Source: Cyanobium sp. M55B138 (lineage in GTDB: Bacteria; Cyanobacteriota; Cyanobacteriia; PCC-6307; Cyanobiaceae). From it: 8,509 nt of DNA. The stretch is taken from NCBI GenBank assembly GCA_018400215.1, contig JAGYNF010000065.1, positions 1-8,509 of the forward strand, in the 5' to 3' direction. Within the stretch, counting starts at the first letter, position 1. The number at the start of each line of letters is the position of its first letter. Below are positions 1 through 7,331 of this stretch, piece after piece. A model generated the notes under the pieces. The model saw only the letters and a program-made list of their open reading frames with translations. It ran no database searches and was not told where the DNA came from. A program made the position numbers and the translations under genes.

Positions 1-1002
1 GGAGCCGATTTCGCTGAACCCTCCGTTCCTGCCATGCCGAGTGAAGGGCCAGTCACCGCGCCCAGTGCCTCCTCGCCTTCCCAGCCGGCCGTGGCCAAGC
101 CGCCCCTGCGCTTTGACCAATCCCTCGATGCCCTGGTGGATCAGGGCATCGTGACGCCGGCCGAACGGCAGCGGATCCGCACCGGTGCCACGGCTACGCC
201 CCAGCACTCCCCGGCCCATCAACAGGCCTGCCGCAGTGGGGCCCTCTCCGCGCAGGAATGCAGCAGCGGCCTGGTGGTGCGCTGGCGGGGCCGCGGGCCG
301 GAGCACAGCGGCGGCGATGTGCTCGATTCCGGCCCAGCCGCCTGGGCCCGTGCCGGATTGCCCGGCTTTGGCACCGGAGCCCTCAGCACGCCCCTCACGG
401 TGCCGGTTTCGGCCCTGTTGGCGGGGCCAGGGGGCAGTTTCAGCCTCACCAGTGTGTTTGCCGTCACGCCCCGGCCGGCGCCGGTGCTGGGCAACGGCAA
501 CCGCCATCTGCTGTTTCCCCTGGTCGGCGCGGCGGTCGCCACCAGTGGCTTTGGGTACCGCCTCCACCCCGTGCTGGGCGGCTGGTTGATGCACAGTGGC
601 AAGGATCTGGCGGCCCCGGAGGGCACACCCGTGGTGGCGGCCCTCGGGGGCCGGGTGGTGAGCAGTGGCCTGGCGGGGGGCTACGGCCTGGCGATTGAGA
701 TCGACCACGACAACCCCCGCCGCCGCACCCTCTATGGCCACCTCAGTGAGCTTTACGTGAGGGATGGCGATCGGGTGCGCCAGGGGGAGGTGATCGGCCG
801 GGTGGGTAGCACCGGTCTGAGCACCGGCCCCCACCTGCACTTTGAGCTGCGCCTGCCCGCCGATGGCGGCTGGGTGGCCGTGGATCCCGGCGACCTGGAT
901 CCAGGTGCCGCCGGCGTGGGCAGCGATGCGATTGCCCTGTTGATGGGTCAGCTGTTGCAGCGGCTGGAGCGTCCCGCCTTCAAGGCGGCGAATCAGGGCT
1001 GA
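1..1002 (+). CDS. M23 family (LytM-type) zinc metallopeptidase, 5' end probably cut by the window edge
   Basis: Predicted periplasmic peptidoglycan endopeptidase, or a regulator of amidases if inactive. Numbering from the ATG at 34 (322 residues), the C-terminal half is a complete peptidase_M23 domain, about residues 160-285. It has a GFGYRLHP lead-in, HSGKD giving zinc ligands H187 and D191, YGHLS giving H236, and PHLHFELR giving H267 and H269. All residues expected for an active LytM enzyme are present. The N-terminal part is Pro/Ser/Ala-rich to about residue 25, then has a short helical stretch (28-50) and two cysteines (C66, C76) in an ACRSGALSAQEC segment that could form a disulfide. No signal peptide follows the ATG at 34, yet the frame stays open to base 1 (upstream residues GADFAEPSVPA). 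I infer that the true start and export signal lie outside the window. The family call is certain; the physiological substrate and the start are not. Confidence 0.88.
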   Translation, partial: GADFAEPSVPAMPSEGPVTAPSASSPSQPAVAKPPLRFDQSLDALVDQGIVTPAERQRIRTGATATPQHSPAHQQACRSGALSAQECSSGLVVRWRGRGPEHSGGDVLDSGPAAWARAGLPGFGTGALSTPLTVPVSALLAGPGGSFSLTSVFAVTPRPAPVLGNGNRHLLFPLVGAAVATSGFGYRLHPVLGGWLMHSGKDLAAPEGTPVVAALGGRVVSSGLAGGYGLAIEIDHDNPRRRTLYGHLSELYVRDGDRVRQGEVIGRVGSTGLSTGPHLHFELRLPADGGWVAVDPGDLDPGAAGVGSDAIALLMGQLLQRLERPAFKAANQG

Positions 1003-1027
1003 ACCCGGGGCTGGCGCCCTGGATGCA

Positions 1028-1048
1028 TGGTGCTACCTGGTCGTACCA
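1028..1048 (+). promoter_or_regulatory. Candidate autoregulatory operator of the toxin-antitoxin pair (tandem GGTnnnACC palindromes)
   Basis: Two imperfect direct copies, TGGTGCTACC and TGGTCGTACC, lie end to end with a 10-base period. Each is itself an inverted repeat: GGT-GCT-ACC, and TGGT-CGT-ACCA if the next base is included. They sit 29-49 bases before the antitoxin ATG. Ribbon-helix-helix antitoxins of the ParD kind usually bind palindromic or tandem sites in their own promoter with roughly one helical turn of spacing, which fits. A weak -10-like TACCAT (1044-1049) overlaps the second copy. Binding is inferred only. Confidence 0.45.
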
Positions 1049-1076
1049 TTGGAGCCTTTGCTGGCGCTCGTTTGTC

Positions 1077-1322
1077 ATGACAATCAAGAGCTCGATCTCC
1101 CTGCGCGACGACCAGCACGCCTTTGCCAAGACTCTTGTGGCGAGCGGGCGTTTCCCCTCGCTCAGTGCAGTGGTGCAACAGGGTCTGGATATCTTGCGAC
1201 AGCAAGATGCCGATGCTCAGGCTGATCGCGATGCTCTCAGGCTTCTGCTGCTGGAGCGCGCCCAGGGTCGGTTCGTCTCTGCCCACGAGCTGAGGGCCCA
1301 GCTGGCTGCCAAACGGCCGTGA
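1077..1322 (+). CDS. ParD-like ribbon-helix-helix antitoxin
   Basis: An 81-residue protein that probably neutralises the toxin encoded immediately downstream and represses the shared promoter as a dimer. Residues 2-9 (TIKSSISL) look like the DNA-contacting ribbon strand. Residues 10-24 and 28-45 look like the two helices, with a VASGRFPSLSAVVQQGL stretch that closely resembles the ParD family pattern (ASGRYxSxSEVVRxGL). The charged tail (46-81) is the expected toxin-binding part. I chose the ATG at 1077 because it places the ribbon strand at the N-terminus, as in the family. An in-frame ATG at 1023 would add 18 unrelated residues and run through the putative operator. I see no convincing Shine-Dalgarno. 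Its stop overlaps the toxin start by four bases (GTGA). About 24 of 81 codons end in A or T by hand count, more than in neighbouring genes. The exact family (ParD, CopG or another RHH group) is less sure than the role. Confidence 0.8.
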   Translation: MTIKSSISLRDDQHAFAKTLVASGRFPSLSAVVQQGLDILRQQDADAQADRDALRLLLLERAQGRFVSAHELRAQLAAKRP

Positions 1323-1669
1323 CGCAAGCCCCTTGGTCGGTGGTGTTTGCTGCGGATGCCGTTGAGGATTTGGCGCTGATCGAGGCCCATCTCATCCGTG
1401 CTTATCAGGCTTTTGGAGAACAGCCAGTTGAGGCAGCCCAGCGTGCTCAAGCCCGCGTTGAAGCGATCATCACCGCAGCGGAGCGGCTGGCCCTGGCCCC
1501 CTTGCGTGGCGAAGCCCATGACGACCTGCTCCCCGGCCTGCGTCACCTCACCCTGAACAGCGCCGTCTATTGGTTCCGACCGCGACCTTCCAGTCGCGAC
1601 ATTCAGGTGTTGGCGGTGTTCTTTGGCGGAGAGGATCACCAGCGCCACATGCTGGTGCGGCTGCTGTAG
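1319..1669 (+). CDS. ParE/RelE-superfamily toxin
   Basis: A 116-residue protein starting with GTG inside the antitoxin stop (GTGA overlap). Probably the toxin of a type II pair. ParE members poison DNA gyrase, while RelE relatives cleave mRNA on the ribosome, and sequence alone does not decide between them here. The layout follows the ParE fold: a first strand (WSVVFAADA, 6-14), helices DLALIEAHLIRAYQAFG (17-33) and a long one to about 58, then PLRGEAHDDLLPGLRHL (61-77), and closing strands SAVYWFRP (81-88) and DIQVLAVFFGG (94-104). The LAPLRGEAHDDLLPGLR segment is the most family-like part. Close to half of the first 40 codons end in A or T (18 by hand count), against roughly one in ten in stretches of topA, which suggests acquisition by transfer. 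It is complete, with no frameshift or internal stop. Confidence 0.8.
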   Translation: MTQAPWSVVFAADAVEDLALIEAHLIRAYQAFGEQPVEAAQRAQARVEAIITAAERLALAPLRGEAHDDLLPGLRHLTLNSAVYWFRPRPSSRDIQVLAVFFGGEDHQRHMLVRLL

Positions 1670-1728
1670 TGGAGAACGGTGTTGTCCTTCTGGTCCTTGC
1701 GTCCTGGTGCCCAGGGCTGATGCAAAGC

Positions 1729-1749
1729 CTGAGCCGCAGCTGCGCTCAG
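1729..1749 (-). terminator. Possible hairpin terminator after the ABC ATPase gene
   Basis: CTGAGC (1729-1734) pairs with GCTCAG (1744-1749), enclosing GCAGCTGC that can add two more pairs. The hairpin overlaps the ATPase stop codon. Read on the minus strand it is followed only by a short GGCTTTGC, so the T-tract is poor; on the plus strand there is none. A smaller CCTGG/CCAGG hairpin lies at 1703-1715. The 76-base gap between the convergent toxin and ATPase genes holds nothing else I can identify. Confidence 0.3.
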
Positions 1750-2462
1750 CCCTGCGATCTCGGCCCCGGGTCGCTCACCCGGCCGTCGCGGAAGTGCACC
1801 ACCTGGTCGGCCCGGGCCGCCACGTCGTCTTCGTGGGTCACCAGCACCACGGTGATGCCGCTGCGGTGCAGCTCATCAAAAATTTCCAGCACCTCTTCGG
1901 TGGTGTGGGAGTCGAGGGCGCCGGTGGGCTCGTCGGCCAGCAGCATGGCGGGGTGGTTGATGATCGCCCGGGCGATCGCCACCCGCTGCTGCTGGCCACC
2001 GGAGAGCTGGTTGGGTTTGTTGTACAGCCGTTGGCCGAGCCCCACCCGCTCCAGGGCCTGCTGGGCCCGCTGGCGCCGCTCAGCTGCCGGCACGCTGGCA
2101 TACACCATGGGGAGCATCACGTTTTCCATGGCGCTCAGCTGGGGCAGCAGGTGAAATTGCTGGAACACAAAGCCGAGCTGGTGGTTGCGCAGGTCGGCGA
2201 GGGCGTCGTCATCCAGGGTTTCCACCGGCACGCCATTGAGCCGATAACTGCCGCCACTGGGTCGATCCAGGCAGCCCAGGATGTTCATGGCGGTGCTCTT
2301 GCCGGAGCCGGAGGCCCCCATCACCGCCAGGTAATCGCCGCGGTTCACCACCAGGTTGAGGCCATCGAGGGCCCGCACCTCGGCATCCCCGCTGCCATAC
2401 ACCTTCTCCACCCCCATCAACTCAGCCACCGGCATGGGCTGGCTGGCCTGGCGGGCTTCCAT
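1746..2462 (-). CDS. ABC transporter ATP-binding protein, MacB/LolD family
   Basis: A 238-residue nucleotide-binding subunit, expected to power a MacB/FtsX-type permease at the inner membrane (lipoprotein release, efflux or similar). All motifs are intact: Walker A GASGSGKST (49-57), Q-loop glutamine Q101 in FVFQQFHLLPQL, signature LSGGQQQRVAIARA (153-166), Walker B MLLADEP with catalytic E178, D-loop GALDS and H-loop H210 in VLVTHEDD. The LGCLDRPSGG segment and the full length with a short C-terminus are typical of the LolD/MacB/FtsE-like group. The start is the ATG at 2462, which shares its A with the ndhB stop (TGATG), so translation is probably coupled to ndhB. A longer upstream frame reads through ndhB and is not credible. 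No permease gene follows: the next gene is a toxin on the opposite strand. Its partner must be encoded elsewhere, and the substrate is unknown. Confidence 0.9.
   Translation of the reverse strand: MEARQASQPMPVAELMGVEKVYGSGDAEVRALDGLNLVVNRGDYLAVMGASGSGKSTAMNILGCLDRPSGGSYRLNGVPVETLDDDALADLRNHQLGFVFQQFHLLPQLSAMENVMLPMVYASVPAAERRQRAQQALERVGLGQRLYNKPNQLSGGQQQRVAIARAIINHPAMLLADEPTGALDSHTTEEVLEIFDELHRSGITVVLVTHEDDVAARADQVVHFRDGRVSDPGPRSQG
1972..1979. repeat. HIP1 palindrome
   Basis: A perfect GCGATCGC octamer, here extended to GGCGATCGCC, inside the ABC ATPase gene. This sequence is strongly over-represented in many cyanobacterial genomes. It supports the taxonomic reading and is not given a local function. 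Confidence 0.7.
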
Positions 2463-4033
2463 CAACCCAGTGCTGCCTGAAGCATGGGCGTGCCGGCCAC
2501 GGCCTCGCTGGCCCAGGTGAACAGGGGGCTTGACAGGATGCCCCCCACGGCGGTCACGATCACGCAGCTCACCAGGGCCGTGCGCAGGGCGGGCAGGCCC
2601 CGCACCGACCAATTGATCACCGGATAGGCCTTCACCACATCAGAGGCCTCCTGGGGCTCCTTCACCACCATCATCTTGATCACCGAGATGTAGTAGTAGA
2701 TCGACACCACCGAGGTGAGCAGGCCCACCACCACCAGCAGATATTGGCCGTCGGCCCAGCCGGCGAAGAACAGATAGATCTTGGCGAAGAAGCCCAGCAT
2801 CGGTGGGATGCCGCCCAGGGAGAGCAGGCAGATGCTCAGGCCCAGGGTGATCAGGGGGTCCTTCTGGTAGAGCCCGGCGTAATCACTGATGCGATCGCTG
2901 CCGGTGCGCAACGAGAACAGAATGATGCAGGCGAAGGCCCCCAGGTTCATGAACAGGTAGGCCGCCATGTACAGCACCATGGCGGCGAAGCCGTCCTCGG
3001 TGCCGCACACCAGGCCGATCATCACGAAGCCGGCCTGGCCGATGGAGCTGTAGGCCAGCATCCGCTTCATCGAGGTCTGGGCCAGGGCCACCACATTGCC
3101 CAGCACCATGCTCAACACCGCCAGCACGGTGAACAGCAGTTTCCACTGGGTGTCAAAACTGCCGAAGCAGCCCACCAGGATGCGCAGGGCCAGGGCAAAG
3201 CCGGCGGCCTTGGAGCCCACCGAGAGGAAGGCCACCACCGGTGTGGGTGAGCCCTCGTAGACGTCGGGGGTCCACTGGTGAAAGGGCACGGCGGCGATCT
3301 TGAAGGCCACCGTGGCCAGCACGAACACCAGGGCCAGGGCGGCGATTGGGCTGGCGCTGGTCTGCAGGGCAATGCCCACGGCCTCCAGGCTGGTGGAGCC
3401 GCCGGTGAGGCCGTAGAGCAGGGAGGCGCCGTAGAGGAACACGGCCGCCGCCGCTGAGCCCACCAACAGATATTTGAGCGCCGCCTCGGAGCTGCGGGCG
3501 TCGCGCTTCATGTAGCCGGCCAGCAGGTAGCTGGCCACCGAGAGGGTCTCCAGCGCCACGAAGATGGTCACCAGGTCGGTGGAGCCGCACAGCACCATGG
3601 CGCCCAGGGTGGCGGCCAGCAGGATGGCGGCGTATTCCCCCACCGGCGTGCCGCTGCGCTCCACGTAGCGCCAGCTGAGCATCAGGGTCACCAAGGTGGA
3701 GGCCGCCACCACCGCCCGGAAGGCGATGGCCAGGTTGTCGGCCAGGAAACTGCCCAGGAAGGCGGGCTGCAGGTCGGGGTTGTTCCACTGCAGGGCCAGC
3801 AGCACCAGGGCACCGCCCAGGCCGGCGTAGCTCAGGGGTGGCACCCAGCGGCTGGCGGCCTGCTCACCGGTGAGGTCCACCAGCAGGCAGGCCAGCAGGG
3901 CCACCAGCACCGCCCCCTCCGGCGCGATGGCCATCGCGTTGAGCTGGCTGGCGAGGCTGGCAACGCCGGCGCCGCTGCCGATGGCGTCGACCGCGGGGTT
4001 CACCGCGGTGAGCAGGGCGCCGGGCAGAAACAT
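2462..4033 (-). CDS. ndhB: NAD(P)H-quinone oxidoreductase subunit 2 (NdhB)
   Basis: A 523-residue polytopic thylakoid or plasma membrane subunit of the cyanobacterial NDH-1 complex. It is one of the antiporter-like proton-pumping subunits used in respiration, cyclic electron flow around photosystem I and, in some NDH-1 forms, CO2 uptake. The proton-antiporter (Proton_antipo_M) core is unmistakable: the [22 protein letters not shown] helix carries the conserved glutamate E162, followed by [13 protein letters not shown] with K187, [18 protein letters not shown] (K245, H252), and [15 protein letters not shown] with K323. The length is normal for the family. The first 38 residues are poorly conserved, so the start is uncertain. 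I prefer the ATG at 4033; a TTG at 4048 would add five residues. Its stop overlaps the ATPase start, so the two form one transcript. It is divergent from topA across 107 bases. As is usual in cyanobacteria, it sits apart from the other ndh genes. Confidence 0.97.
   Translation of the reverse strand: MFLPGALLTAVNPAVDAIGSGAGVASLASQLNAMAIAPEGAVLVALLACLLVDLTGEQAASRWVPPLSYAGLGGALVLLALQWNNPDLQPAFLGSFLADNLAIAFRAVVAASTLVTLMLSWRYVERSGTPVGEYAAILLAATLGAMVLCGSTDLVTIFVALETLSVASYLLAGYMKRDARSSEAALKYLLVGSAAAAVFLYGASLLYGLTGGSTSLEAVGIALQTSASPIAALALVFVLATVAFKIAAVPFHQWTPDVYEGSPTPVVAFLSVGSKAAGFALALRILVGCFGSFDTQWKLLFTVLAVLSMVLGNVVALAQTSMKRMLAYSSIGQAGFVMIGLVCGTEDGFAAMVLYMAAYLFMNLGAFACIILFSLRTGSDRISDYAGLYQKDPLITLGLSICLLSLGGIPPMLGFFAKIYLFFAGWADGQYLLVVVGLLTSVVSIYYYISVIKMMVVKEPQEASDVVKAYPVINWSVRGLPALRTALVSCVIVTAVGGILSSPLFTWASEAVAGTPMLQAALG
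2891..2898. repeat. HIP1 palindrome
   Basis: A second perfect GCGATCGC octamer, inside ndhB. Two copies in 8.5 kb is far above chance for an eight-base word, though below the density of the most HIP1-rich cyanobacteria. Confidence 0.7.
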
Positions 4034-4140
4034 CACAGCGGCACTCAAGCCAGGGTTCGTTGCGGGTGACTTTAGCCGTGCCGTTTGCGCCCCCCTGGAC
4101 AGGTGGTGCGATAAAGAGGGAAGCGGTCGTCCACCTGCCT
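4034..4140. promoter_or_regulatory. Divergent ndhB / topA promoter region
   Basis: The only sizeable gap between divergent genes, so both promoters should lie here. Rightward, GATAAA (4110-4115) is a plausible -10 for topA, about 25 bases before its GTG; no good -35 is seen at the right distance. Leftward, TAAAGT on the minus strand (4074-4069) is a candidate -10 for ndhB, also without a clear -35. A purine-rich AGAGGGAAG (4115-4123) lies too far from the GTG to be an ordinary ribosome binding site. The region is certain; the individual elements are weak guesses. Confidence 0.5.
4100..4137. repeat. Inverted repeat CAGGTGG/CCACCTG flanking the topA promoter-leader
   Basis: Perfect seven-base arms at 4100-4106 and 4131-4137, with centres 31 bases apart, bracket the candidate topA -10 and the purine-rich leader. 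The right arm ends three bases before the GTG start. It could be a pair of protein-binding half-sites on one face of the helix, or an RNA stem if transcription starts further upstream. It could also be chance in GC-rich DNA. Confidence 0.35.
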
Positions 4141-6873
4141 GTGGGTCACACCCTGGTCATTGTCGAGAGCCCCACGAAGGCTCGCACCATCCGTGGATTC
4201 CTCCCCAAGGACTTCCGCGTGGAGGCCTCCATGGGCCACGTGCGCGATCTGCCCAACAACGCCAGCGAGATCCCCGCGGCCCACAAGGGCGAGAAGTGGG
4301 CCAACCTCGGCGTCAATACCACCAATGCCTTTGAGCCCCTCTACGTGGTGCCGAAGGACAAGAAAAAGGTGGTGAAGGAGCTCAAGGACGCCCTCAAGGG
4401 CGCCGACCAGCTACTGCTGGCCACCGACGAAGACCGGGAAGGGGAATCGATCAGCTGGCACCTGTTGCAGCTGCTCAGCCCCAAGGTGCCGGTGAAGCGG
4501 ATGGTGTTCCACGAGATCACCCAGGAGGCGATCGGCCGGGCCCTGGAGCAGACCCGCGAGCTCGACATGGAGCTGGTGCACGCCCAGGAAACCCGCCGCA
4601 TCCTCGACCGGCTGGTGGGCTACACCCTCTCGCCCCTGCTGTGGAAGAAGGTGGCGTGGGGGCTGAGCGCCGGCCGCGTGCAGTCGGTGGCGGTGCGCCT
4701 GCTGGTGCAGCGCGAGCGGGCCCGCCGGGCCTTCCGCAGCGGCAGTTACTGGGACCTCAAGGCCCGGCTGGAGCAGGGCGGCAGCGGCTTTGAGGCCAAG
4801 CTGAGCCAGTTGGGCGGCGTGAAGATCGCCGGCGGCAGCGATTTCGACGAGAGCACCGGCGCCCTCAAGGCCGGCAGCAAGGTGCGGCTGCTGGCCGAGG
4901 CCGAGGCGCGCCAGTTGCGCGAGGCGGTGCTGGCCGCCCCCTGGCGGGTGGCGGCGGTGGAGGAGAAGCCCACGGTGCGCAAGCCGGTGGCCCCCTTCAC
5001 CACCAGCACCCTGCAGCAGGAGGCCAACCGCAAGTTGCGGCTCTCGGCCCGGGAAACCATGCGCACGGCCCAGGGGCTCTACGAGCGTGGCTTCATCACC
5101 TACATGCGCACCGATTCGGTGCACCTCAGTGGCCAGGCGATCAGCGCCGCCCGCAGCTGCGTGGAGCAGAAATACGGCCAGGCCTACCTCAGCCCCAGCG
5201 TGCGCCAGTTCTCCACCAAGGCCCGCAACGCCCAGGAGGCCCACGAGGCGATCCGCCCGGCCGGTGAGAGTTTCCGCGACCCCGCCGCCACCGGCCTCGA
5301 TGGCCGCGACCTGGCGCTGTATGAGCTGATCTGGAAGCGCACCGTGGCCTCCCAGATGGCCGACGCCAAACTCACCATGCTGGCGGTGGACCTGGAGGTG
5401 GAGGGCGGCGAGCTGGGCACCGCCAGCTTCCGGGCCAGTGGCAAGCGCATCGATTTCGCCGGCTTCTTCCGCGCCTACGTGGAGGGCTCCGACGACCCCG
5501 ATGCTGCCCTGGAGGGCCAGGAGCTGCTGCTGCCGGCGCTCAAGGCCGGCGACAGCCCAGCCTGCAAGGCGGTCGAGGCCCTCGGCCACCAAACCCAGCC
5601 CCCCGCCCGCTACAGCGAGGCGGCCCTGGTGAAGATGCTGGAGAAAGAGGGCATCGGCCGTCCCTCCACCTACGCCTCGATCATCGGCACGATCGTTGAC
5701 CGGGGCTACGCCACCCTGGCGAACAACGCCCTCACCCCCAGCTTCACGGCCTTTGCCGTCACGGCCCTGCTGGAGGAGCACTTCCCGGATCTGGTGGACA
5801 CCAGCTTCACGGCCCGGATGGAGAACACCCTCGATGAGATCTCCCACGGCCAGGTGCCGTGGCTGCCCTACCTGGAGAGCTTCTACAAGGGCGAGCAGGG
5901 CCTGGAGACCCAGGTGGCCCAGCGGGAGGGCGACATCGATCCGGGCGCCTCGCGCACGGTGGAGCTGGAGGGGCTGCCCTGCGTGGTGCGGATCGGCCGC
6001 TTTGGGGCCTACCTGGAGACCAAGCGGGTGGCCGATGACGGCAGCGAGGAGCTGCTCAAGGCCACCCTGCCCCAGGAGATCACCCCGGGCGATCTGGATG
6101 CCGAGAAGGCCGAGCTGATTTTGCGCCAGAAGGCCGAGGGGCCCGAATCCCTGGGCGAGGATCCGGAAACGGGCGACCAGGTGTATCTGCTGTTCGGCCA
6201 GTACGGCCCCTATGTGCAGCGGGGCCAGGTGAGTGATGAGCAGCCCAAGCCCAAGCGGGCCTCGTTGCCCAAGGGGGTGAAACCCGAGGAGCTCAAGCTC
6301 GAGGATGCCCTCGGCCTGCTGCGCCTGCCCCGCCAGCTGGGCGACCATCCCGACGGCGGCCGGATCGAGGCCGGCCTGGGCCGCTTTGGCCCCTATGTGG
6401 TGCACCACAAGGGCAAGGGCGAGAAGGACTACCGCTCCCTCAAGGCCGAGGACGACGTGCTGGGGGTGGGCCTGAGCCGCGCCCTGGAGCTGCTGGCCAT
6501 GCCCAAGAAGGGCCGCGGCGGCCGCACCGCCCTCAAGGACCTCGGCACCCCCGAGGGCGATGACGAGGCCATCCAGCTGTTTGATGGCCCCTACGGGCTG
6601 TATGTGAAACAGGGCAAGGTGAACGCCTCCCTGCCGGAGGGCACCACCGCCGACACGATCAGCCTGGAGCAGGCGGTGGAACTGCTGGCCGCCAAGGCCA
6701 GCAGTGGCAAGGCCAAGGGCCGCAAACCCACCCCGAAAACCGCTACGGCGAAGACCGCAACGGCGAAGCCGGCAACGGCCAAAAAACCGGCGGCCAAGAA
6801 ACCGCCCGCCACCACCAAGACAGGGCGCCTGCGGGCCAGCGCCGTGCGGGTGATCAAGGCGGCCGACAGCTGA
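4141..6873 (+). CDS. topA: DNA topoisomerase I (type IA)
   Basis: A 910-residue cytoplasmic enzyme that relaxes negative supercoils through a 5'-phosphotyrosine intermediate. The TOPRIM domain opens with [12 protein letters not shown] (catalytic E9) and carries the acidic triad in [10 protein letters not shown] (D96, D98, E100). The catalytic tyrosine is Y321 in [10 protein letters not shown], with R323 beside it. [14 protein letters not shown] lies in the central domains. Beyond about 600 there are no tetracysteine zinc fingers. Instead I see four repeats of the Topo_C_Rpt kind centred on GRFGAY (619-624), GQYGPYV (686-692), GRFGPYV (747-753) and GPYGLYV (816-822), then a Lys/Ala/Pro/Thr tail (about 852-910). 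I chose the GTG at 4141 because it puts the conserved [12 protein letters not shown] right at the N-terminus. The longer frame from a TTG at 4060 adds 27 unrelated residues through the promoter region. The stop overlaps the next start (TGATG). Confidence 0.97.
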   Translation: MGHTLVIVESPTKARTIRGFLPKDFRVEASMGHVRDLPNNASEIPAAHKGEKWANLGVNTTNAFEPLYVVPKDKKKVVKELKDALKGADQLLLATDEDREGESISWHLLQLLSPKVPVKRMVFHEITQEAIGRALEQTRELDMELVHAQETRRILDRLVGYTLSPLLWKKVAWGLSAGRVQSVAVRLLVQRERARRAFRSGSYWDLKARLEQGGSGFEAKLSQLGGVKIAGGSDFDESTGALKAGSKVRLLAEAEARQLREAVLAAPWRVAAVEEKPTVRKPVAPFTTSTLQQEANRKLRLSARETMRTAQGLYERGFITYMRTDSVHLSGQAISAARSCVEQKYGQAYLSPSVRQFSTKARNAQEAHEAIRPAGESFRDPAATGLDGRDLALYELIWKRTVASQMADAKLTMLAVDLEVEGGELGTASFRASGKRIDFAGFFRAYVEGSDDPDAALEGQELLLPALKAGDSPACKAVEALGHQTQPPARYSEAALVKMLEKEGIGRPSTYASIIGTIVDRGYATLANNALTPSFTAFAVTALLEEHFPDLVDTSFTARMENTLDEISHGQVPWLPYLESFYKGEQGLETQVAQREGDIDPGASRTVELEGLPCVVRIGRFGAYLETKRVADDGSEELLKATLPQEITPGDLDAEKAELILRQKAEGPESLGEDPETGDQVYLLFGQYGPYVQRGQVSDEQPKPKRASLPKGVKPEELKLEDALGLLRLPRQLGDHPDGGRIEAGLGRFGPYVVHHKGKGEKDYRSLKAEDDVLGVGLSRALELLAMPKKGRGGRTALKDLGTPEGDDEAIQLFDGPYGLYVKQGKVNASLPEGTTADTISLEQAVELLAAKASSGKAKGRKPTPKTATAKTATAKPATAKKPAAKKPPATTKTGRLRASAVRVIKAADS
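6736..6780 (+). repeat. Three tandem 15-base repeats coding KTATA-type units in the TopA tail
   Basis: Residues 866-880 read [15 protein letters not shown], each from a 15-base unit with the pattern AAR-MCN-GCN-ACG-GCN, and run into KKPAA. The DNA copies differ at only a few third positions, so the array probably grew by slippage. The product is a basic, histone-H1-like, probably disordered DNA-binding tail. Confidence 0.7.
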
Positions 6874-7331
6874 TGGCCCTCCCCACCGCTGTGCGCTCCT
6901 GCCTGGTGCTGCTGCTGGCCGGGCCCCTGGTCGCCTGCAGCGGCACCCCCTTCGGCGACCAGCTCGAGGACAGTTTTTCGGAGCCCGCCGCCGGGTCGGC
7001 AGAGCCCGCGCCAGCAGCCCCTGAAGCGCCAGAGGCTCCGGAGGCTCCAGCGGTGGATCGGGCCCCGTCGCCTGGCGTCCCCGGCCCGCCCGCCAGCCCC
7101 TCTGCCAGCCCCGTTCGCCCCACGCCGGCCGCGGCGGAGCAGGCGCCGGCCCCCTACCGCCTCACCCTGCGTCTTCCGGCCGCCGACCCGGCCGCCCCCG
7201 CCGAGGCGGTGACCCAGGCCCTGCGGGCCGCTGGTTTGGCCTTTGAGGTGGAGATGATCGAGCGGGTGCCATCGCCTGGTGCCCCGGCAGAGCCCGCGCC
7301 TACGGCCCAGCCCGCGCCCCCGCCCCGCTGA
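6873..7331 (+). CDS. Putative Pro/Ala-rich lipoprotein of unknown function
   Basis: A 152-residue protein that I do not recognise as a named family. It begins with a short basic N-region (R8), a hydrophobic core LVLLLAGP and a good lipobox LVAC, so C22 should be lipidated and the protein anchored to a membrane facing the periplasm. Residues 35-93 are Pro/Ala/Glu-rich and probably disordered, with three exact EAP units (51-59; bases 7023-7049). A compact, non-repetitive block at about 93-133 (YRLTLRLP, then EAVTQALRAAGLAFEVEMIERVP) has a strand-helix-strand pattern and is the likely functional part. The tail is Pro-rich again. The ATG overlaps the topA stop (TGATG) and the stop overlaps the next ATG the same way, which supports a real, co-translated gene. 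The periplasmic location is inferred from the lipobox alone. Confidence 0.8.
   Translation: MALPTAVRSCLVLLLAGPLVACSGTPFGDQLEDSFSEPAAGSAEPAPAAPEAPEAPEAPAVDRAPSPGVPGPPASPSASPVRPTPAAAEQAPAPYRLTLRLPAADPAAPAEAVTQALRAAGLAFEVEMIERVPSPGAPAEPAPTAQPAPPPR

Noticed and set aside
974..988. Perfect inverted repeat CCGCCTT-C-AAGGCGG near the M23 stop
   Set aside because: It lies inside the coding sequence with no T-tract after it, so it is not a credible intrinsic terminator. A second pairing, CAGGGC/GCCCTG at 994-1021, also lacks Ts.
1023..1076. Upstream ATG start for the antitoxin
   Set aside because: The 18 added residues (Trp/His-rich) are unlike the start of a ribbon-helix-helix protein and would place the candidate operator inside the gene.
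1623..2480. 285-codon plus-strand open frame across the ABC ATPase gene
   Set aside because: It is antisense to an ATPase with every ABC motif intact; the translation is His/Gln/Gly-rich and motif-free.
2462..2612. Longer N-terminus for the ABC ATPase reaching into ndhB
   Set aside because: The extra 50 residues are an out-of-frame reading of ndhB (Arg/Gly/Pro/His-rich). The ATG at 2462 gives the normal family length and a TGATG junction.
4060..4140. Upstream TTG start for topA
   Set aside because: It adds 27 residues with no family resemblance and runs through the likely promoter. The GTG at 4141 puts the conserved TOPRIM start at the N-terminus.
4411..6408. Long open frame on the minus strand, 665 codons, opposite topA
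   Set aside because: It is a shadow of the high-GC topA reading frame: the translation is dominated by Gly, Leu, Gln, His and Ala, with no domain pattern, and topA itself is unambiguous.
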